Shown piece after piece: positions 1 to 10,165 of a stretch of 64,000 nt of DNA. A program made the translations under genes and the position numbers. Each line of letters starts with the position of its first letter. Position 1 is the first letter of the stretch. The DNA is taken from assembly GCF_002799245.1 (NCBI RefSeq), contig NZ_NEQV01000002.1, positions 682,001 through 746,000 on the forward strand, read 5' to 3'. The DNA comes from Stenotrophomonas maltophilia (lineage in GTDB: Bacteria > Pseudomonadota > Gammaproteobacteria > Xanthomonadales > Xanthomonadaceae). Below the pieces are notes generated by a model that worked only from the letters and a program-made list of their open reading frames with translations, did not search any database and was not told the DNA's origin.

Positions 1-626
1 TCGTCTTCGCTGCGCCAGCACTTCTCGTTCTCGAACATCAGCTGGGCGATGCTCAGGCCGCTGCGTGCGGTCTGCGCCAGCAGCTCGTCACCGCTCTTGA
101 ACGGGTAGGGCAGCGGGGTTTCATCGGGCACGATGCGGTCATCGGCCGCGTCGTCCTGGTTGACCACGAAGCCGCCACCGACCGAGTAGTAATCGCGGGT
201 GGCGATCACTTCGTCGTCGGCGTTGTACGCGGTGAAGCGCATGCCGTTGGTGTGGTAGGGCAGCTTCTGGCGCTTGTTCATGCCCAGGTCGCGCTTCTCG
301 TCGAAGGCGATCTCGTGCTGGCCCATCAGCTGGATGCGCTTGCTGCTGCGGATGCGCTCCAGGGTGGCCGGAATGATGTCCGGATCGATCAGGTTCGGCC
401 GCTGGCCTTCCAGGCCCAGCAGGATCGCCTTGTCGGTGCCATGGCCGCGGCCGGTCAACGCCAGCGAGCCATAGACATCGGCGCGGATGCGCGCGACCTC
501 GTGCAGCCGGCCCGGGTCGAGCAGCCAGCGATGGATGAATCGCTCGGCGGCCTTCATCGGCCCGACGGTGTGCGAGGAACTCGGGCCAATGCCGATCTTG
601 AAAACGTCGAACGTGCTGACAGCCAT
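1..626 (-). CDS. sdaA: L-serine ammonia-lyase (serine deaminase), C-terminus cut by window edge
   Basis: Converts L-serine to pyruvate and ammonia in the cytoplasm. About 208 N-terminal residues are visible. The family signature [13 protein letters not shown] lies near residues 12-24, and the region up to the window edge follows the one-polypeptide, iron-sulfur type of bacterial serine dehydratase (SDH beta-like domain first). The cysteines that bind the 4Fe-4S cluster are expected in the C-terminal alpha domain, outside the window. The ATG at 626 is chosen because the protein starts [12 protein letters not shown], as in related SdaA proteins; no strong Shine-Dalgarno is seen. It is divergent from the glutaredoxin-like gene at 726, with about 100 bp between them. 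Identity is seen directly; the missing half is inferred. Confidence 0.95.
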   Translation of the reverse strand, partial: MAVSTFDVFKIGIGPSSSHTVGPMKAAERFIHRWLLDPGRLHEVARIRADVYGSLALTGRGHGTDKAILLGLEGQRPNLIDPDIIPATLERIRSSKRIQLMGQHEIAFDEKRDLGMNKRQKLPYHTNGMRFTAYNADDEVIATRDYYSVGGGFVVNQDDAADDRIVPDETPLPYPFKSGDELLAQTARSGLSIAQLMFENEKCWRSED

Positions 627-651
627 GGATGCCAAACTGCGGGTACCGGAC

Positions 652-672
652 AAGCCGCTATTCTAGCGGCTT
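652..672. promoter_or_regulatory. Perfect inverted repeat between divergent genes
   Basis: AAGCCGCTA, then TTC, then TAGCGGCTT: a perfect 9-bp inverted repeat in the roughly 100-bp gap between the divergent sdaA and glutaredoxin-like genes. It could be an operator or an mRNA hairpin in the sdaA leader. No regulator can be assigned from the sequence. Confidence 0.35.
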
Positions 673-725
673 GCCGGGCCATCCGATGGCTGCGGCGCAG
701 CATTTCCGCCACGGGAGCCTGACTG

Positions 726-959
726 GTGTTGACCCTGATCCAGCGTGACGACTGCCACCTGTGCGACATGGCCCTGGCCGAGCTGGCCAAGGCGCGGGTG
801 CCGGAGTTCGAATCGGTGTTCCTTGATGACCAGCCGGCGCTGGAAGCCCGCTATGGCGCGCGGGTGCCGGTGCTGCGTGACGAGGCCGACGGCCGTGAGC
901 TGGATTGGCCGTTCGATGCGGCCAGCGTGCGGGCCTGGCTGGCTGAAAGCTTGCTGTAG
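726..959 (+). CDS. Small glutaredoxin/thioredoxin-fold protein (DUF836 type)
   Basis: A 77-residue protein that starts with GTG (MLTLIQRDDCHLCDMALAEL). The CHLC redox motif (Cys10, Cys13) close to the N-terminus, a later Arg-Val-Pro-Val (cis-Pro) segment and the short length match the DUF836 glutaredoxin-like family. It is probably a cytoplasmic thiol-disulfide protein; its partner is unknown. Its stop codon TAG (957-959) is part of the GTAG end of the adjoining palindromic repeat. Family assignment is good; the actual substrate is not known. Confidence 0.8.
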   Translation: MLTLIQRDDCHLCDMALAELAKARVPEFESVFLDDQPALEARYGARVPVLRDEADGRELDWPFDAASVRAWLAESLL

Positions 960-1026
960 GGCCGAGCCCATGCTCGGCCGTTTCATGCCCGGCTCCAGGA
1001 GCAGCCGAGCATGGGCTCGGCTCTAC
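956..1026. repeat. SMAG-type palindromic repeat, inverted pair
   Basis: Two GTAG-ended palindromic units face each other: GTAG-G-GCCGAGC..GCTCGGC at the left and GCCGAGC..GCTCGGC-T-CTAC at the right, about 20 bp apart. This is the S. maltophilia GTAG repeat family (REP-like). The left GTAG supplies the stop codon of the preceding gene. Confidence 0.9.
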
Positions 1027-1033
1027 AGGAGGG

Positions 1034-1054
1034 GGCCGGGGCGTGGCCCCGGCC
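1034..1054 (-). terminator. GC-rich hairpin after the yceI operon
   Basis: GGCCGGGGC-GTG-GCCCCGGCC is a perfect 9-bp stem, 7 bp past the stop of the leftward YceI gene. There is no T tract, so it may act only as a 3'-end stabiliser or weak terminator. Confidence 0.35.
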
Positions 1055-1060
1055 GCGCGA

Positions 1061-1633
1061 TCATTTCGCGTCGAACTTCACGATCGTGCTGATCGCGGTG
1101 TCGTCCGGGATGGTCTTGGTATCGGCCCAGTCACCGCCGCCGACGCCGAAGTCCAGGCGCTTGACCGTGGCCTTGCCGGTCAGCACCGGCTGGGTGCCCG
1201 GCTTCCAGGTGAAGGTCAGGGTGACCGGCTTGCTGACGCCGCGCAGTTCCAGGGTGCCATCGGCGGCGAACTGGTCGTTGCCCACGGCGCGGAAGCCCTT
1301 GGCGGTATAACGCGCCGTGGCGAACTTGCCGACATTGAAGAAATCGGCGCCCTGCAGGGTCGAGTCACGGTCGCTGTTGCCGCTCTTGGCACCGGCCAGC
1401 GGGATCACCACGTCCAGCGAGCCGGCGGCCGGGTTGGCCGGGTCGAAGCTGAGCTTGGTCGCAAAGCCCGGGAAGCTGCCGGTGAACACTTCGCCGTCGT
1501 ACTTGGTGGCGAACACCAGGATCGAGCCGGCACCGGGAGCCTGCGCGTAGTCTGCGGCGAGCACCGGGGCAGTGGCCAGCATGCCGGCCAGGGCGGCGGC
1601 CACGGCGGCCGGAGTGGTCAGTTTCAGGTTCAT
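1061..1633 (-). CDS. YceI-family periplasmic protein
   Basis: 190 residues. A Sec signal peptide (cleavage near VLA-AD, residue 26) is followed by a YceI lipid-binding-like beta-barrel domain over the whole mature part. Characteristic elements are the conserved L.GVSKPVTL segment and the PDDTAISTIVKFDAK end. YceI proteins bind isoprenoid-type lipids in the periplasm. It is the last gene of a three-gene leftward operon (YceI, cytochrome b561, YceI), starting 3 bp after the cytochrome gene. AAGGA seven bases ahead of the ATG supports the start. Function beyond the family is not shown. Confidence 0.9.
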   Translation of the reverse strand: MNLKLTTPAAVAAALAGMLATAPVLAADYAQAPGAGSILVFATKYDGEVFTGSFPGFATKLSFDPANPAAGSLDVVIPLAGAKSGNSDRDSTLQGADFFNVGKFATARYTAKGFRAVGNDQFAADGTLELRGVSKPVTLTFTWKPGTQPVLTGKATVKRLDFGVGGGDWADTKTIPDDTAISTIVKFDAK

Positions 1634-1636
1634 CGG

Positions 1637-2209
1637 TCAGTCCTTCTGAGGGGAGGCGAGCCAGCCGCGCGGCAACATGCGGGACAGCGTTGCATCGCGC
1701 TGGAACAGGTGGTGGTAGAAGGCAGCGCCGGCATGGGCCAGCACCACCGCGATCAACAGCCAGAAGCCGTATTCGTGGAGGGCATGGGACACCGCGACGA
1801 CCTGCGGGTCGGGGCCGCTCAGTTTGGGCACGTCGACCAGGCCGAACCAGCGGAACGGGCGCAGGCCACTGGCCGAATCGTACAGCCAGCCCGACAGCGG
1901 GATGGCGAACATCAGTACATAGAGCAGCACGTGGGTGGCGCTGGCGATGCGTTCCTGCCAGCTGGGCACGCCCGGCACCGGCTTCGGTGCACCGGCATAC
2001 AGGCGCCAGCCGAGACGGAACAGCACCAGCGCCAGCACGGTCATGCCGATCGACTTGTGCGCGGTGTAGACCCAGAAGTACTTGGGCGTCTTGGGCAGTT
2101 CGCCCATGGTCAGGCCGACTACGCCCAGGGCGAGGATCAGCAGTGCGATCAACCAGTGCAGGATCTGGCTGACACTCCCCCAGGCGGCAGGGGTGTTCTT
2201 GGCGGTCAT
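1637..2209 (-). CDS. Cytochrome b561 (CybB/YodB-type) membrane protein
   Basis: 190 residues with four predicted membrane segments (about 15-35, 50-68, 92-110, 145-166) and histidines placed as heme ligands: LHWLIA, AHKSIG, ATHVLLY and HALHEYG/LAHAG. It matches the Ni/Fe-hydrogenase-like di-heme cytochrome b561 family, inner-membrane electron carriers linked to quinone. Its ATG overlaps the stop of the upstream YceI gene (ATGA), and another YceI gene follows at once. This is the same pairing as yceJ-yceI of E. coli, which suggests they act together. AAGGA lies seven bases ahead of the start. Confidence 0.9.
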   Translation of the reverse strand: MTAKNTPAAWGSVSQILHWLIALLILALGVVGLTMGELPKTPKYFWVYTAHKSIGMTVLALVLFRLGWRLYAGAPKPVPGVPSWQERIASATHVLLYVLMFAIPLSGWLYDSASGLRPFRWFGLVDVPKLSGPDPQVVAVSHALHEYGFWLLIAVVLAHAGAAFYHHLFQRDATLSRMLPRGWLASPQKD

Positions 2210-2850
2210 GAAGGGTCCTTGGGGGCCGTCGTATGGTCGGAGTGTGGAACGGGAGCGGGAGTTCCCGGGGCGTCGCTGCGGTCGAGGGTGGCTTCAGCCT
2301 CGATCCGCACCTGTACTGCATCACCGATGACGCCCGGCCAGGCGGTGATGCCGAACGCGCGCCGGCTCAGCGTAGTGCTGGCGGAAAACCCGGCGGTGCG
2401 TCGGAATGGAGGGAGCGGGTAGCGCTTGAGTGCGTTGAGGGTCACCTCCAGGGTGACGTCCTGGCTGACCCCGCGCAGGGTCAGCGTGCCGATCACATGC
2501 GCGTGCCTGGCATCGATCGGCTCCACCCGGGTGGAGACGAAGCGCGCGGTCGGGTAGCGCTCGCCGTCGAGCAGGCTGCGGGCCAGCGTGGCCTGGTTCC
2601 ACTTGGCGTCGCCAAGGTCCAGTCGCGACACCGGGATATCCACTTCCAGGGTGGCGTCGCGCCAGTTGTCGGGATCGAACCGCACGCGGCCCTCGCTGCC
2701 GGACACCGTGCCCATGGCCTGCGAGTAGCCCGCGTGGTCGATGGAGAACAGCACCCGCGTGTGCACCGGATCGAGGCGATAGGTGTCAGCGGCCGCCCAG
2801 GCAGGGGCGGTGGCGAGCAGCATCGGCAGCAGGGCCAGGCAGGGACGCAT
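2206..2850 (-). CDS. YceI-family periplasmic protein (first gene of operon)
   Basis: 214 residues from the ATG at 2850. A signal peptide (MRPCLALLPMLLATAPAWA-AADTY) precedes a YceI domain beginning YRLDPVHTRVLFSIDHAG, the usual opening of the family, and containing TLRGVSQDVTLEV. A longer in-frame reading to 3210 exists, but the signal peptide fixes this start. The protein is only distantly similar to the second YceI product at 1061-1633, so these are diverged paralogues around one cytochrome b561. Translation is probably coupled to the cytochrome gene by a 4-bp overlap. It is divergent from the sensor kinase at 3014. Confidence 0.9.
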   Translation of the reverse strand: MRPCLALLPMLLATAPAWAAADTYRLDPVHTRVLFSIDHAGYSQAMGTVSGSEGRVRFDPDNWRDATLEVDIPVSRLDLGDAKWNQATLARSLLDGERYPTARFVSTRVEPIDARHAHVIGTLTLRGVSQDVTLEVTLNALKRYPLPPFRRTAGFSASTTLSRRAFGITAWPGVIGDAVQVRIEAEATLDRSDAPGTPAPVPHSDHTTAPKDPS

Positions 2851-3013
2851 CGATGGCGGGCTCCGGAAGGGGACGCTGCGATCATACGCACAGCCCCCTG
2901 CCAACGTTGCGTGCATGGGTGCAACAGTTCGTGGTGGTGCCACCGCTGGAAACAGGCTGTTGCAGGCATGGACCCGGCCTGTGTGACAATCAGCCCGGGA
3001 CAGGGGGTTCAGG

Positions 3014-6000
3014 ATGACGAGCGGCTGGCGCCTGTGGTGCCGAGGCATCGCAGGTATGGGACTGCTGCTGATGGCGATGGCCACAGCGGCTGCGACCCCG
3101 GACATGGCAGAAACACCGCGCCTGCGCCGCTTCGGTGCCGCCGAAGGCTTGCCGTCACGCATGGTGGTGGCGCTGGCCGAGGATCGCCAGGGCCATATCT
3201 GGGCCGCCACCGATGGTGGGCTCGCCCGCTATGACGGCAACAGCCTGCGGGTCTGGGAGCACGACCCGGAACAGGCGGGCTCGCTGCCGGGCAACGAGAT
3301 CGAGACCCTGCTGATCGATCCGCTGGACCGGGTCTGGGTGGGCATCAATGGCAAGGGCGTGGCCCGCCTGGACGCCGACCGCGAGCGCTTCCAGACCTTC
3401 GACACGGTCAATTCCACCTGCCAGGGGCAGTTCTGGGCACTGGCCTATGTCGACGATGCCCTGTGGATCGGTACCAACAACCATGGCGTCTGCCGTCTTG
3501 GCGAAGACGGCAGCGTGCGTCTCTACACCCATGACCCAGCACACCCGGATGGCCTGCCCAGCAACAGCATTTTCACCAGCCTGGTCGATGCGCGGGGCCG
3601 CCTGTGGGTGGGCACCGAAGCCGGTGTGGCGCGTTGGAACGGCAGCGGGTTCGAGCCGGTGGCCGCGCGGGAACTGGGCACGCTGAGCGTGCTCCGGTTG
3701 AGCCGTGATGCGGAGGGCTCGATCTGGGTAGGCAGCCAGAACGATGGCCTGTACCGCATCGATGGGCAGGACCGGGTCAGCCGCCCGCGATGGGCCGACA
3801 GCGCCCAGCTGCGCTCGGCCCTGGTCCTGGCCGATCGCCAGGGGGGCTACTGGGCTGGCACCTCCGATGGACTGTTGCGAGGGGATGCGGCGACGCTGCG
3901 CCGGCTGGAGGGCGACCGCGGCAGCGGCTTCCTGACCGCGCACAGCGGTGTGCTCGATCTGCTGCAGGACCACGAGGGCGGATTGTGGGTGGCCCTGCTG
4001 ACCCAGGGCCTGGCCTATCTGCCACCGGACTGGCGGCGCTTCTCGATCTGGAACCAGCTGGACGGCAAGCCACTGGACAGCCAGTACCTGTTGAGCGCGG
4101 CCAGCGATGGGACGAACTACTACGTCGGCTCGGCCCGAGGGGTGTACCAGCTGGATGCGCAGGGCACCCTGCGTCTGCTGGCCAGTGACCGGCAGCTTGG
4201 CAACGGTGTGGTGTGGTCGGTGCTGCCGCGCCCGGACGGTCGCCTGTGGCTGGGACGCGGTGGCCGCATCACCATCTACGATCCGGCCACCGGCGCTTTG
4301 CGCGATCTGCGGATCGACGGCAGTGCCGACCTGCGCCAGCGCATCGACCTGATGCGGCAGGCTCCTGATGGCACGGTGTGGGTGTCGGTGATGGGCCTGG
4401 ACCTGCAGCAGCGCAATGCAGAGGGGCGGCTGCTGCACAGCTATCCGCTGGAGCATTTCCGCGGGACGGCCGATGCGCCGATCGAGCAGATCCGCTTCGA
4501 CGCCCATGGTCGGCCCTGGGTGATGGGCGACATGGGCATCTGGCGTGAGCAGGCCGGGCGCTTCGAGGCGGTGCCGGGCGTTTCGCGTGGCCCGATCTAC
4601 GATCTGGTATGGATCGATCCGCAGCAGTTGTGGCTGGCGCGCCAAGGTGCCTTCGAGCGCTACCAGTGGGATGGCATGAGCCTGCGCCTGATCCAGCGCA
4701 TCGACGGCAGTGCGGGCGTGCCGCCGGTCAGCATGGGCGGGCTGGCCCTTGCCGGCAATGGACAGCTGTGGGCCACGACGCCGCGCGGCCTGCTGCGTTG
4801 GGACCCGAAGACGCGGCGCCTGCAGCAGTTCAACGAGCGCGATGGCCTGTCCGATGCGGAGTTCACCGGGCGGCCACCGGCGGTGAATGCCGATGGCCGC
4901 GTACTGGCCGTCACCCAGACCGGCTTGGTCGCCTTTGACGTGAATGCCGACGATACCGTGCTGCCGTCTTCCTCGCTGGTGATCGCCGAAGTGCGGGTGC
5001 GCCGCGACGACGCACGCGGCTGGCAGCCGTTGCCGCTCACCGGCACGCTGTTGCTGGGGCCGGATGACCGCGACCTGCAGATCGATGCGCGGCTGCTGTC
5101 CTATGCAAGCCCGCAGGGCAACCGTTACCGCTTCCGCGTGCAGGGTTATGACCAGGACTGGGTGGAGCAGGGCGGCGATGGCCAGCGCACGCTGTCGCGG
5201 CTGCCGACCGGCAGCTATGTCATCGAGGTGCAGGCGGCGACCGCCAGGGGCGCGTGGACCCCTTCGCAGCAGTTGCAGGTGAAGGTGCTGCCGCCGTGGT
5301 GGCGAAGCGGCATGGCGATCTTCGGCTACATCCTGCTGGGGTCGCTGCTGCTGGTGGTCCTGGTCTGGGCGATCCGCGCGCGGCTGCGCCGCCGCCAGCA
5401 ATGGCAGCTGACGGTGCACAAGCAGCAGCTGGCCGAGCAGGCTTCGCAGGCCAAGAGTCGATTCCTGGCCACGCTGGGTCACGAAGTCCGCACGCCGATG
5501 ACCGGTGTGCTGGGCATGAGCGAGCTGCTGCTGGCCACCCCGCTGGATCCGGTGCAGCGCAGCTACGCGGGGTCGATCCAGCAGGCCGGCAGCCACTTGC
5601 TGCGACTGGTCAACGATGCCCTGGACCTGGCCCGGATCGAAGCCGGGCGGCTGGAGCTGGACCTGCGTCCGTTCGATCTGGGGGAACTGCTCGACCAGGT
5701 ACAGGGCCTGACGCAGCCGATGGCGCAGCAGCGCCAGCTGGAGTTCCAGCGTGGTGAAGACCTACCCGGGCCGATCAGTGTCAGCGGCGACGAGACGCGT
5801 GTACGCCAGATCCTGTTGAACCTGCTCGGCAACGCCATCAAGTTCACCGAGCGTGGCCACGTCGGCCTGGCCGTAAGCCTGGAAGAAAAGGGCGGCCTGT
5901 GTTTCGAGGTGCATGACAGTGGCCCGGGCATCAGTGCCGAGCAGCAGCAGCGCCTGTTCCATCGTTTCGAACAGGCCGACGGCCCGTACGGTGGCAGTGG

Positions 6001-6541
6001 CCTGGGGCTGGCGATCTGCCAGGAACTGGCGGTGGCGATGGGGGGCTGTATCGAATTGGACAGCCAGCCTGGCAAGGGCGCGCGGTTCCGCGTGCGCCTG
6101 CCGCTGCCCTGGACGCGCCAGGCCGCCAGCGCGGCGGGCGAGCCGGTGGCCCCGCCGGTACTGCCGCCGCTGCGCATTCTTCTGGTCGAGGACGATGCCA
6201 CCGTGGCCGAGGTCATCGCCGGCCTGCTGCGCATGCGCGGGCATGAGGTGGTACACGTGCTGCATGGACTGGGCGCGTTGTCGGAGATCGCCACCGACGG
6301 TTTCGACGTGGGCCTGCTCGATCTCGATCTGCCCGCGCTGGACGGTACGGCCATTGCCCGCCAGCTGCGCACCATGGGCTATGAACTGCCGCTGGTGGCG
6401 GTGACCGCCCGTTCCGATGCCTATGCCGAAACCCAGGTGCTGGCCGCCGGCTTCGACGGCTTCCTGCGCAAGCCGGTGACCGGCGACCTGCTGGTGGCGG
6501 CCATCGCCCTGGCGCGTGGGAAACGACAAGCGACTGCTTGA
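3014..6541 (+). CDS. Hybrid sensor histidine kinase with periplasmic beta-propeller
   Basis: 1175 residues. Order: signal/TM segment (about 1-28); two-component regulator propeller repeats (about 35-690, recurrent units such as [16 protein letters not shown] and [13 protein letters not shown]); Y_Y_Y domain (about 695-760); one TM helix (about 767-787); HisKA with H-box LGHEVRTPM (His823); HATPase_c with the N box and [10 protein letters not shown]; a C-terminal receiver with LLVEDD and phospho-acceptor Asp1103, then KPVTG. Relatives sense periplasmic nutrients or glycans. No DNA-binding domain is attached, so the signal must pass to a separate partner through a phosphorelay. Followed 96 bp later by a close paralogue of the same length. 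Confidence 0.93.
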   Translation: MTSGWRLWCRGIAGMGLLLMAMATAAATPDMAETPRLRRFGAAEGLPSRMVVALAEDRQGHIWAATDGGLARYDGNSLRVWEHDPEQAGSLPGNEIETLLIDPLDRVWVGINGKGVARLDADRERFQTFDTVNSTCQGQFWALAYVDDALWIGTNNHGVCRLGEDGSVRLYTHDPAHPDGLPSNSIFTSLVDARGRLWVGTEAGVARWNGSGFEPVAARELGTLSVLRLSRDAEGSIWVGSQNDGLYRIDGQDRVSRPRWADSAQLRSALVLADRQGGYWAGTSDGLLRGDAATLRRLEGDRGSGFLTAHSGVLDLLQDHEGGLWVALLTQGLAYLPPDWRRFSIWNQLDGKPLDSQYLLSAASDGTNYYVGSARGVYQLDAQGTLRLLASDRQLGNGVVWSVLPRPDGRLWLGRGGRITIYDPATGALRDLRIDGSADLRQRIDLMRQAPDGTVWVSVMGLDLQQRNAEGRLLHSYPLEHFRGTADAPIEQIRFDAHGRPWVMGDMGIWREQAGRFEAVPGVSRGPIYDLVWIDPQQLWLARQGAFERYQWDGMSLRLIQRIDGSAGVPPVSMGGLALAGNGQLWATTPRGLLRWDPKTRRLQQFNERDGLSDAEFTGRPPAVNADGRVLAVTQTGLVAFDVNADDTVLPSSSLVIAEVRVRRDDARGWQPLPLTGTLLLGPDDRDLQIDARLLSYASPQGNRYRFRVQGYDQDWVEQGGDGQRTLSRLPTGSYVIEVQAATARGAWTPSQQLQVKVLPPWWRSGMAIFGYILLGSLLLVVLVWAIRARLRRRQQWQLTVHKQQLAEQASQAKSRFLATLGHEVRTPMTGVLGMSELLLATPLDPVQRSYAGSIQQAGSHLLRLVNDALDLARIEAGRLELDLRPFDLGELLDQVQGLTQPMAQQRQLEFQRGEDLPGPISVSGDETRVRQILLNLLGNAIKFTERGHVGLAVSLEEKGGLCFEVHDSGPGISAEQQQRLFHRFEQADGPYGGSGLGLAICQELAVAMGGCIELDSQPGKGARFRVRLPLPWTRQAASAAGEPVAPPVLPPLRILLVEDDATVAEVIAGLLRMRGHEVVHVLHGLGALSEIATDGFDVGLLDLDLPALDGTAIARQLRTMGYELPLVAVTARSDAYAETQVLAAGFDGFLRKPVTGDLLVAAIALARGKRQATA

Positions 6542-6637
6542 TTGCGTCGGCGCCTGGCGTGAATGGCGCGACTTTCGGTTTACCATGCCGACGCCCGCAA
6601 CGCGGGAATCATCAGGACCAGCGTGAGGAGGCAATCG

Positions 6638-9600
6638 GTGGTGTATCTGCGGGCGGCGATGCTGCTGCTGGTCCTCCTGTGCTGCGCATTGCCCGCTGCC
6701 GCACAGCCGGTGCCGCCGAGCCCGCGGCAGGTGACGGTGTTCGATGGCCTGCCGTCCAACACCGTCAACCGCATGGCCGAGGACCGCTACGGTTACCTGT
6801 GGATCGCCACCAACGATGGCCTGGCCCGCTATGACGGGCGCACCTACCGCGTGTGGCGTTCCGAGGATGGGCTCCGTGACAACCGCATCTGGACGGTGCT
6901 GGTCGATGCCCGCAACCAGTTGTGGATAGGCACCGAGAACGCCGGCCTGGTGCGCATGTCGGCCGACCGCCGGCAGCTGCACTTCTACGACCGCAGCAGC
7001 CAGCCGTTGATGGGCACCAACACGGTCTGGAGCCTGGCCAGCACGCCTGATGGCTCGATCTGGTTCGGTACCCACGAAGGCGGCCTGTACCGCCTGGACA
7101 GCCAGGACCGCCTGCAGCGCTTCCTGCCTGAGCCGAACAATCCGCGCAGTCTGCCTTCGTCGTCGGTGCCCTACCTGGCCACGCTGGCCGATGGCAGCCT
7201 GTGGATCGGCACCAAGCATGGCGTGGCGCGCTGGACCGGGACGGACTTCGAGCGTGTCGGTACCGACGTCATCCCCAGCTTGCTGATCAACGGGCTGACC
7301 GCCGAACCGGATGGCAGCCTGTGGATCAGCACGATGGCCGGGGCTACCGTACGCCGCCCGGATGGCCGCTTCGAGGCACCGCCCTGGAAGCTGCCGCCAG
7401 GCGAGCAGGTGCTGGGCATGATGCTGCGCGACGAGCAGGGCGGGCACTGGCTGGATACGCGGACCGGGCTGGGGCGTGCGGTTGACGGCCAGTACCAGAC
7501 CGTGCCGCTGTACAGCGCGATCGCACGCGGCCCGGTGCGGCCGAACTGGACCGGTGCCTACGAGGACCGCGAAGGCGGCATCTGGCTGGCCAGCACCAAT
7601 GCCGGCCTGTGGCACCTGCTGCCACGCTGGTGGCAGTTCTCGGTGCTGTCGCGCCTGGAGGACGACCCCAGCTCGCTGCGCAATGCGCTCGTGCTGGGCA
7701 CCAGCCCGTCCAGCAATGGCGGCGTCTGGACAGTGGGCAGCCACGGCGCGCTGGACCGCTTCGATCCGAAGACCGGCAGGATCGAGCAGCACCGCACCTG
7801 GTTCAACGGCATGCACTGGCTGACTTCGGTGCGTGAGGACCGGCGTGGCCAGGTCTGGATCGGATCGACCGATGCGCTGGTGCGCTACGACCCGCAACGG
7901 CGCGAACTTCGCCGTTGGGGCCGTGATGCCGGTGCCGATGCGGCGATGGAAGGGGTCATCGAAGCGATGATGACCTGCGACGGCGACAGCCTCTGGTTGA
8001 TGCTGCCTGCAGGCCTGCAGCAACGTGATCTCGACGGGCGCCTGCGGCGTCAGCTGGACAATGGCCAGCGCGGACTGCAGCAGGGCCAGCTCAACCTCGA
8101 TATGGAATGCGGCCCGCAGGACCACATCTGGCTGGCCAGCAGCCGCGGCCTGCTGCAGTGGCTGCCGGAAAGCGAGCGCTTCCAGCCGGTGCCGGGTGCG
8201 CCGGCAACGGCGATCCATGCGTTGCATGTGGGCCGAGACGGCCAGGTCTGGTTGTCCGAGGACGGTCGCCTGTCACGTTACCGCTGGAGCCAGGGGCGCC
8301 TGGAACGGCAGGCCGTGGTCGGTGCCGAGCAGGGCTATCCGGCAATCTCCGCCTCCGGCCTGGTGGTGGATGCACAGGGCGTGGCCTGGGCGACCAGCGC
8401 ACGCGGGCTGGTGCGTGTCAGTGCAGATGGGCAGAGCGTGCGCCTGTATGGCGTGCATGATGGCCTGCCGAGCCAGGAGTTCCGCGAGCACACCCTGATT
8501 GCAGCGGCCGACGGCCACCTGGTGGCCGGAACGGCGGCGGGCGCGGTGGTGTTCGACCCGGAGCAGGTGCGCCCTTCGGTACGTCGCGCCCCGCTGGTGA
8601 TCGAGCGGGTGGAAGTGCGGCGCAACGAGCAGGTGCTGGACATGACCCACGATGCACCGTTGCAGATTGCCGATGGCGACCGTGACCTGCGCATCGTTGC
8701 GCGGTTGCTGTCCTTCGCCGACTCGGCGTCCAATACGTACCGTTACCGCCTGGCCGGCTACGACCCGGATTGGGTCGAAGTCGGCCCAGCCGGCGAGCGC
8801 CTGTTCTCGCGCCTGGCGCCGGGCAGCTACCGGCTGGAAGTGCAGGCACGTTCGGCCGACCATGTGTGGTCGCGGGTGCAGAGCCTGGAATTCCGCGTGC
8901 AGCCGCCGTGGTGGCGCAGCCTGTCCGGCCTGCTGGTGCTGGCGTCGGTCGGATTGCTGCTGACCAGCTGGTTCGCCTGGTTGTACCGACGCCGCCTGCA
9001 GCGGCGCCACGCCTACCAGCTGGCGCTGCACAAACAGGAACTGGCCGAGCAGGCCTCGGCGGCGAAGACCCGCTTCCTGGCCAACCTTGGGCATGAGATC
9101 CGTACGCCGATGACCGGCGTGCTGGGCATGAGCGAGCTGCTGCTGGCCTCGCCTCTGGACCCGCAGCAGCGCGGCTACACGCAGTCGATCCGGCATGCCG
9201 GCGAGCACCTGCTGCACCTGGTCAACGATGCGCTGGACCTGGCGAGGATCGAGTCCGGGCGCCTGGAACTGCAGTCGCAGTCGTTTGCGTTGAATGGCCT
9301 GTTGCAGGATCTGGCGGCCCTGATGGGCCCGCTGGCCGCCCAGAAGGGCCTGCGCTTCGCCCTCGACAACCAGCTGCCTGCGGGCCTGCAGGCGACCGGT
9401 GATGCCATGCGCGTGCGGCAGATCCTGCTCAACCTGCTGTCGAACGCAGTCAAATTCACCAGCCGCGGCACCATCACGTTGCACGCGCGCTGCGACGGCG
9501 AACTGCGCGCGCTGCACTTCGAAGTGCGCGATACCGGCCCGGGCATCAGCCAGGAACAGCAGCAGCGTCTGTTCCGCCGCTTCGAGCAGGCCGATGGTGC

Positions 9601-10165
9601 ACGTACCGCAGCGCAGTACGGTGGCAGCGGCCTGGGCCTTGCGATCTGCCGCGAGCTGGCGCATGCGATGCAGGGGCGGATCCAGGTGGAGAGCCAGCTG
9701 GGCCGCGGCACCTGTTTCGGTGTGACCCTGCCGTTGCCGCTGGTGGTGAACAGCGATGCCGAGGCATCCGCCGAAGGGAATCGCGATGAAGCGGCGAACA
9801 TGTCGCCACTGCGGGTGCTGCTGGTCGAGGACGATGCCACCGTGGCCGATGTGGTGCGGGGGCTGTTGAGCGCACGCGGCCACGAGGTGGTGCATGCGGG
9901 GCATGCACTGGCGGCACTGCGCGAGATCAGTGCCGGCGATTTCGACGTCGGCCTGCTGGATCTGGACCTGCCGGGCCTGAGCGGCTTCGAGCTGGCCCAG
10001 CACCTGCGCAACCAGGGCTACATGCTGCCGCTGCTGGCGGTGACCGCGCGGACCGACCCGGACCTGCAGCAGCAGGTGGAAGCGGCGGGTATCGGTGGTT
10101 TCCTGCGTAAACCGGTGACCGGTGAACTGCTGGTGGAAGCGATTGCCAGGGTGATGGGGCGGTAG
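6638..10165 (+). CDS. Hybrid sensor histidine kinase, tandem paralogue
   Basis: 1175 residues from the GTG at 6638 (GTG 6641 also possible), with GAGGAGG at 6625-6631; an in-frame ATG at 6563 lacks a ribosome site and would bury the signal peptide LLLVLLCCALPAAAQ. The architecture equals that of the neighbour: propeller repeats, Y_Y_Y domain, TM helix, HisKA with LGHEIRTPM (His819), HATPase_c ([10 protein letters not shown]), receiver (Asp1108, KPVTG). The kinase and receiver parts are very similar to those at 3014-6541, while the sensor parts differ more, as expected for a duplication followed by change of ligand. The stop codon TAG belongs to a GTAG tetranucleotide at the edge of a repeat block. 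Confidence 0.9.
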   Translation: MVYLRAAMLLLVLLCCALPAAAQPVPPSPRQVTVFDGLPSNTVNRMAEDRYGYLWIATNDGLARYDGRTYRVWRSEDGLRDNRIWTVLVDARNQLWIGTENAGLVRMSADRRQLHFYDRSSQPLMGTNTVWSLASTPDGSIWFGTHEGGLYRLDSQDRLQRFLPEPNNPRSLPSSSVPYLATLADGSLWIGTKHGVARWTGTDFERVGTDVIPSLLINGLTAEPDGSLWISTMAGATVRRPDGRFEAPPWKLPPGEQVLGMMLRDEQGGHWLDTRTGLGRAVDGQYQTVPLYSAIARGPVRPNWTGAYEDREGGIWLASTNAGLWHLLPRWWQFSVLSRLEDDPSSLRNALVLGTSPSSNGGVWTVGSHGALDRFDPKTGRIEQHRTWFNGMHWLTSVREDRRGQVWIGSTDALVRYDPQRRELRRWGRDAGADAAMEGVIEAMMTCDGDSLWLMLPAGLQQRDLDGRLRRQLDNGQRGLQQGQLNLDMECGPQDHIWLASSRGLLQWLPESERFQPVPGAPATAIHALHVGRDGQVWLSEDGRLSRYRWSQGRLERQAVVGAEQGYPAISASGLVVDAQGVAWATSARGLVRVSADGQSVRLYGVHDGLPSQEFREHTLIAAADGHLVAGTAAGAVVFDPEQVRPSVRRAPLVIERVEVRRNEQVLDMTHDAPLQIADGDRDLRIVARLLSFADSASNTYRYRLAGYDPDWVEVGPAGERLFSRLAPGSYRLEVQARSADHVWSRVQSLEFRVQPPWWRSLSGLLVLASVGLLLTSWFAWLYRRRLQRRHAYQLALHKQELAEQASAAKTRFLANLGHEIRTPMTGVLGMSELLLASPLDPQQRGYTQSIRHAGEHLLHLVNDALDLARIESGRLELQSQSFALNGLLQDLAALMGPLAAQKGLRFALDNQLPAGLQATGDAMRVRQILLNLLSNAVKFTSRGTITLHARCDGELRALHFEVRDTGPGISQEQQQRLFRRFEQADGARTAAQYGGSGLGLAICRELAHAMQGRIQVESQLGRGTCFGVTLPLPLVVNSDAEASAEGNRDEAANMSPLRVLLVEDDATVADVVRGLLSARGHEVVHAGHALAALREISAGDFDVGLLDLDLPGLSGFELAQHLRNQGYMLPLLAVTARTDPDLQQQVEAAGIGGFLRKPVTGELLVEAIARVMGR

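Noticed and set aside
6563..6637. Upstream ATG start (6563) for the second sensor kinase
   Set aside because: No Shine-Dalgarno, and it would place 25 polar residues before the signal peptide; GTG 6638/6641 has GAGGAGG at good spacing.
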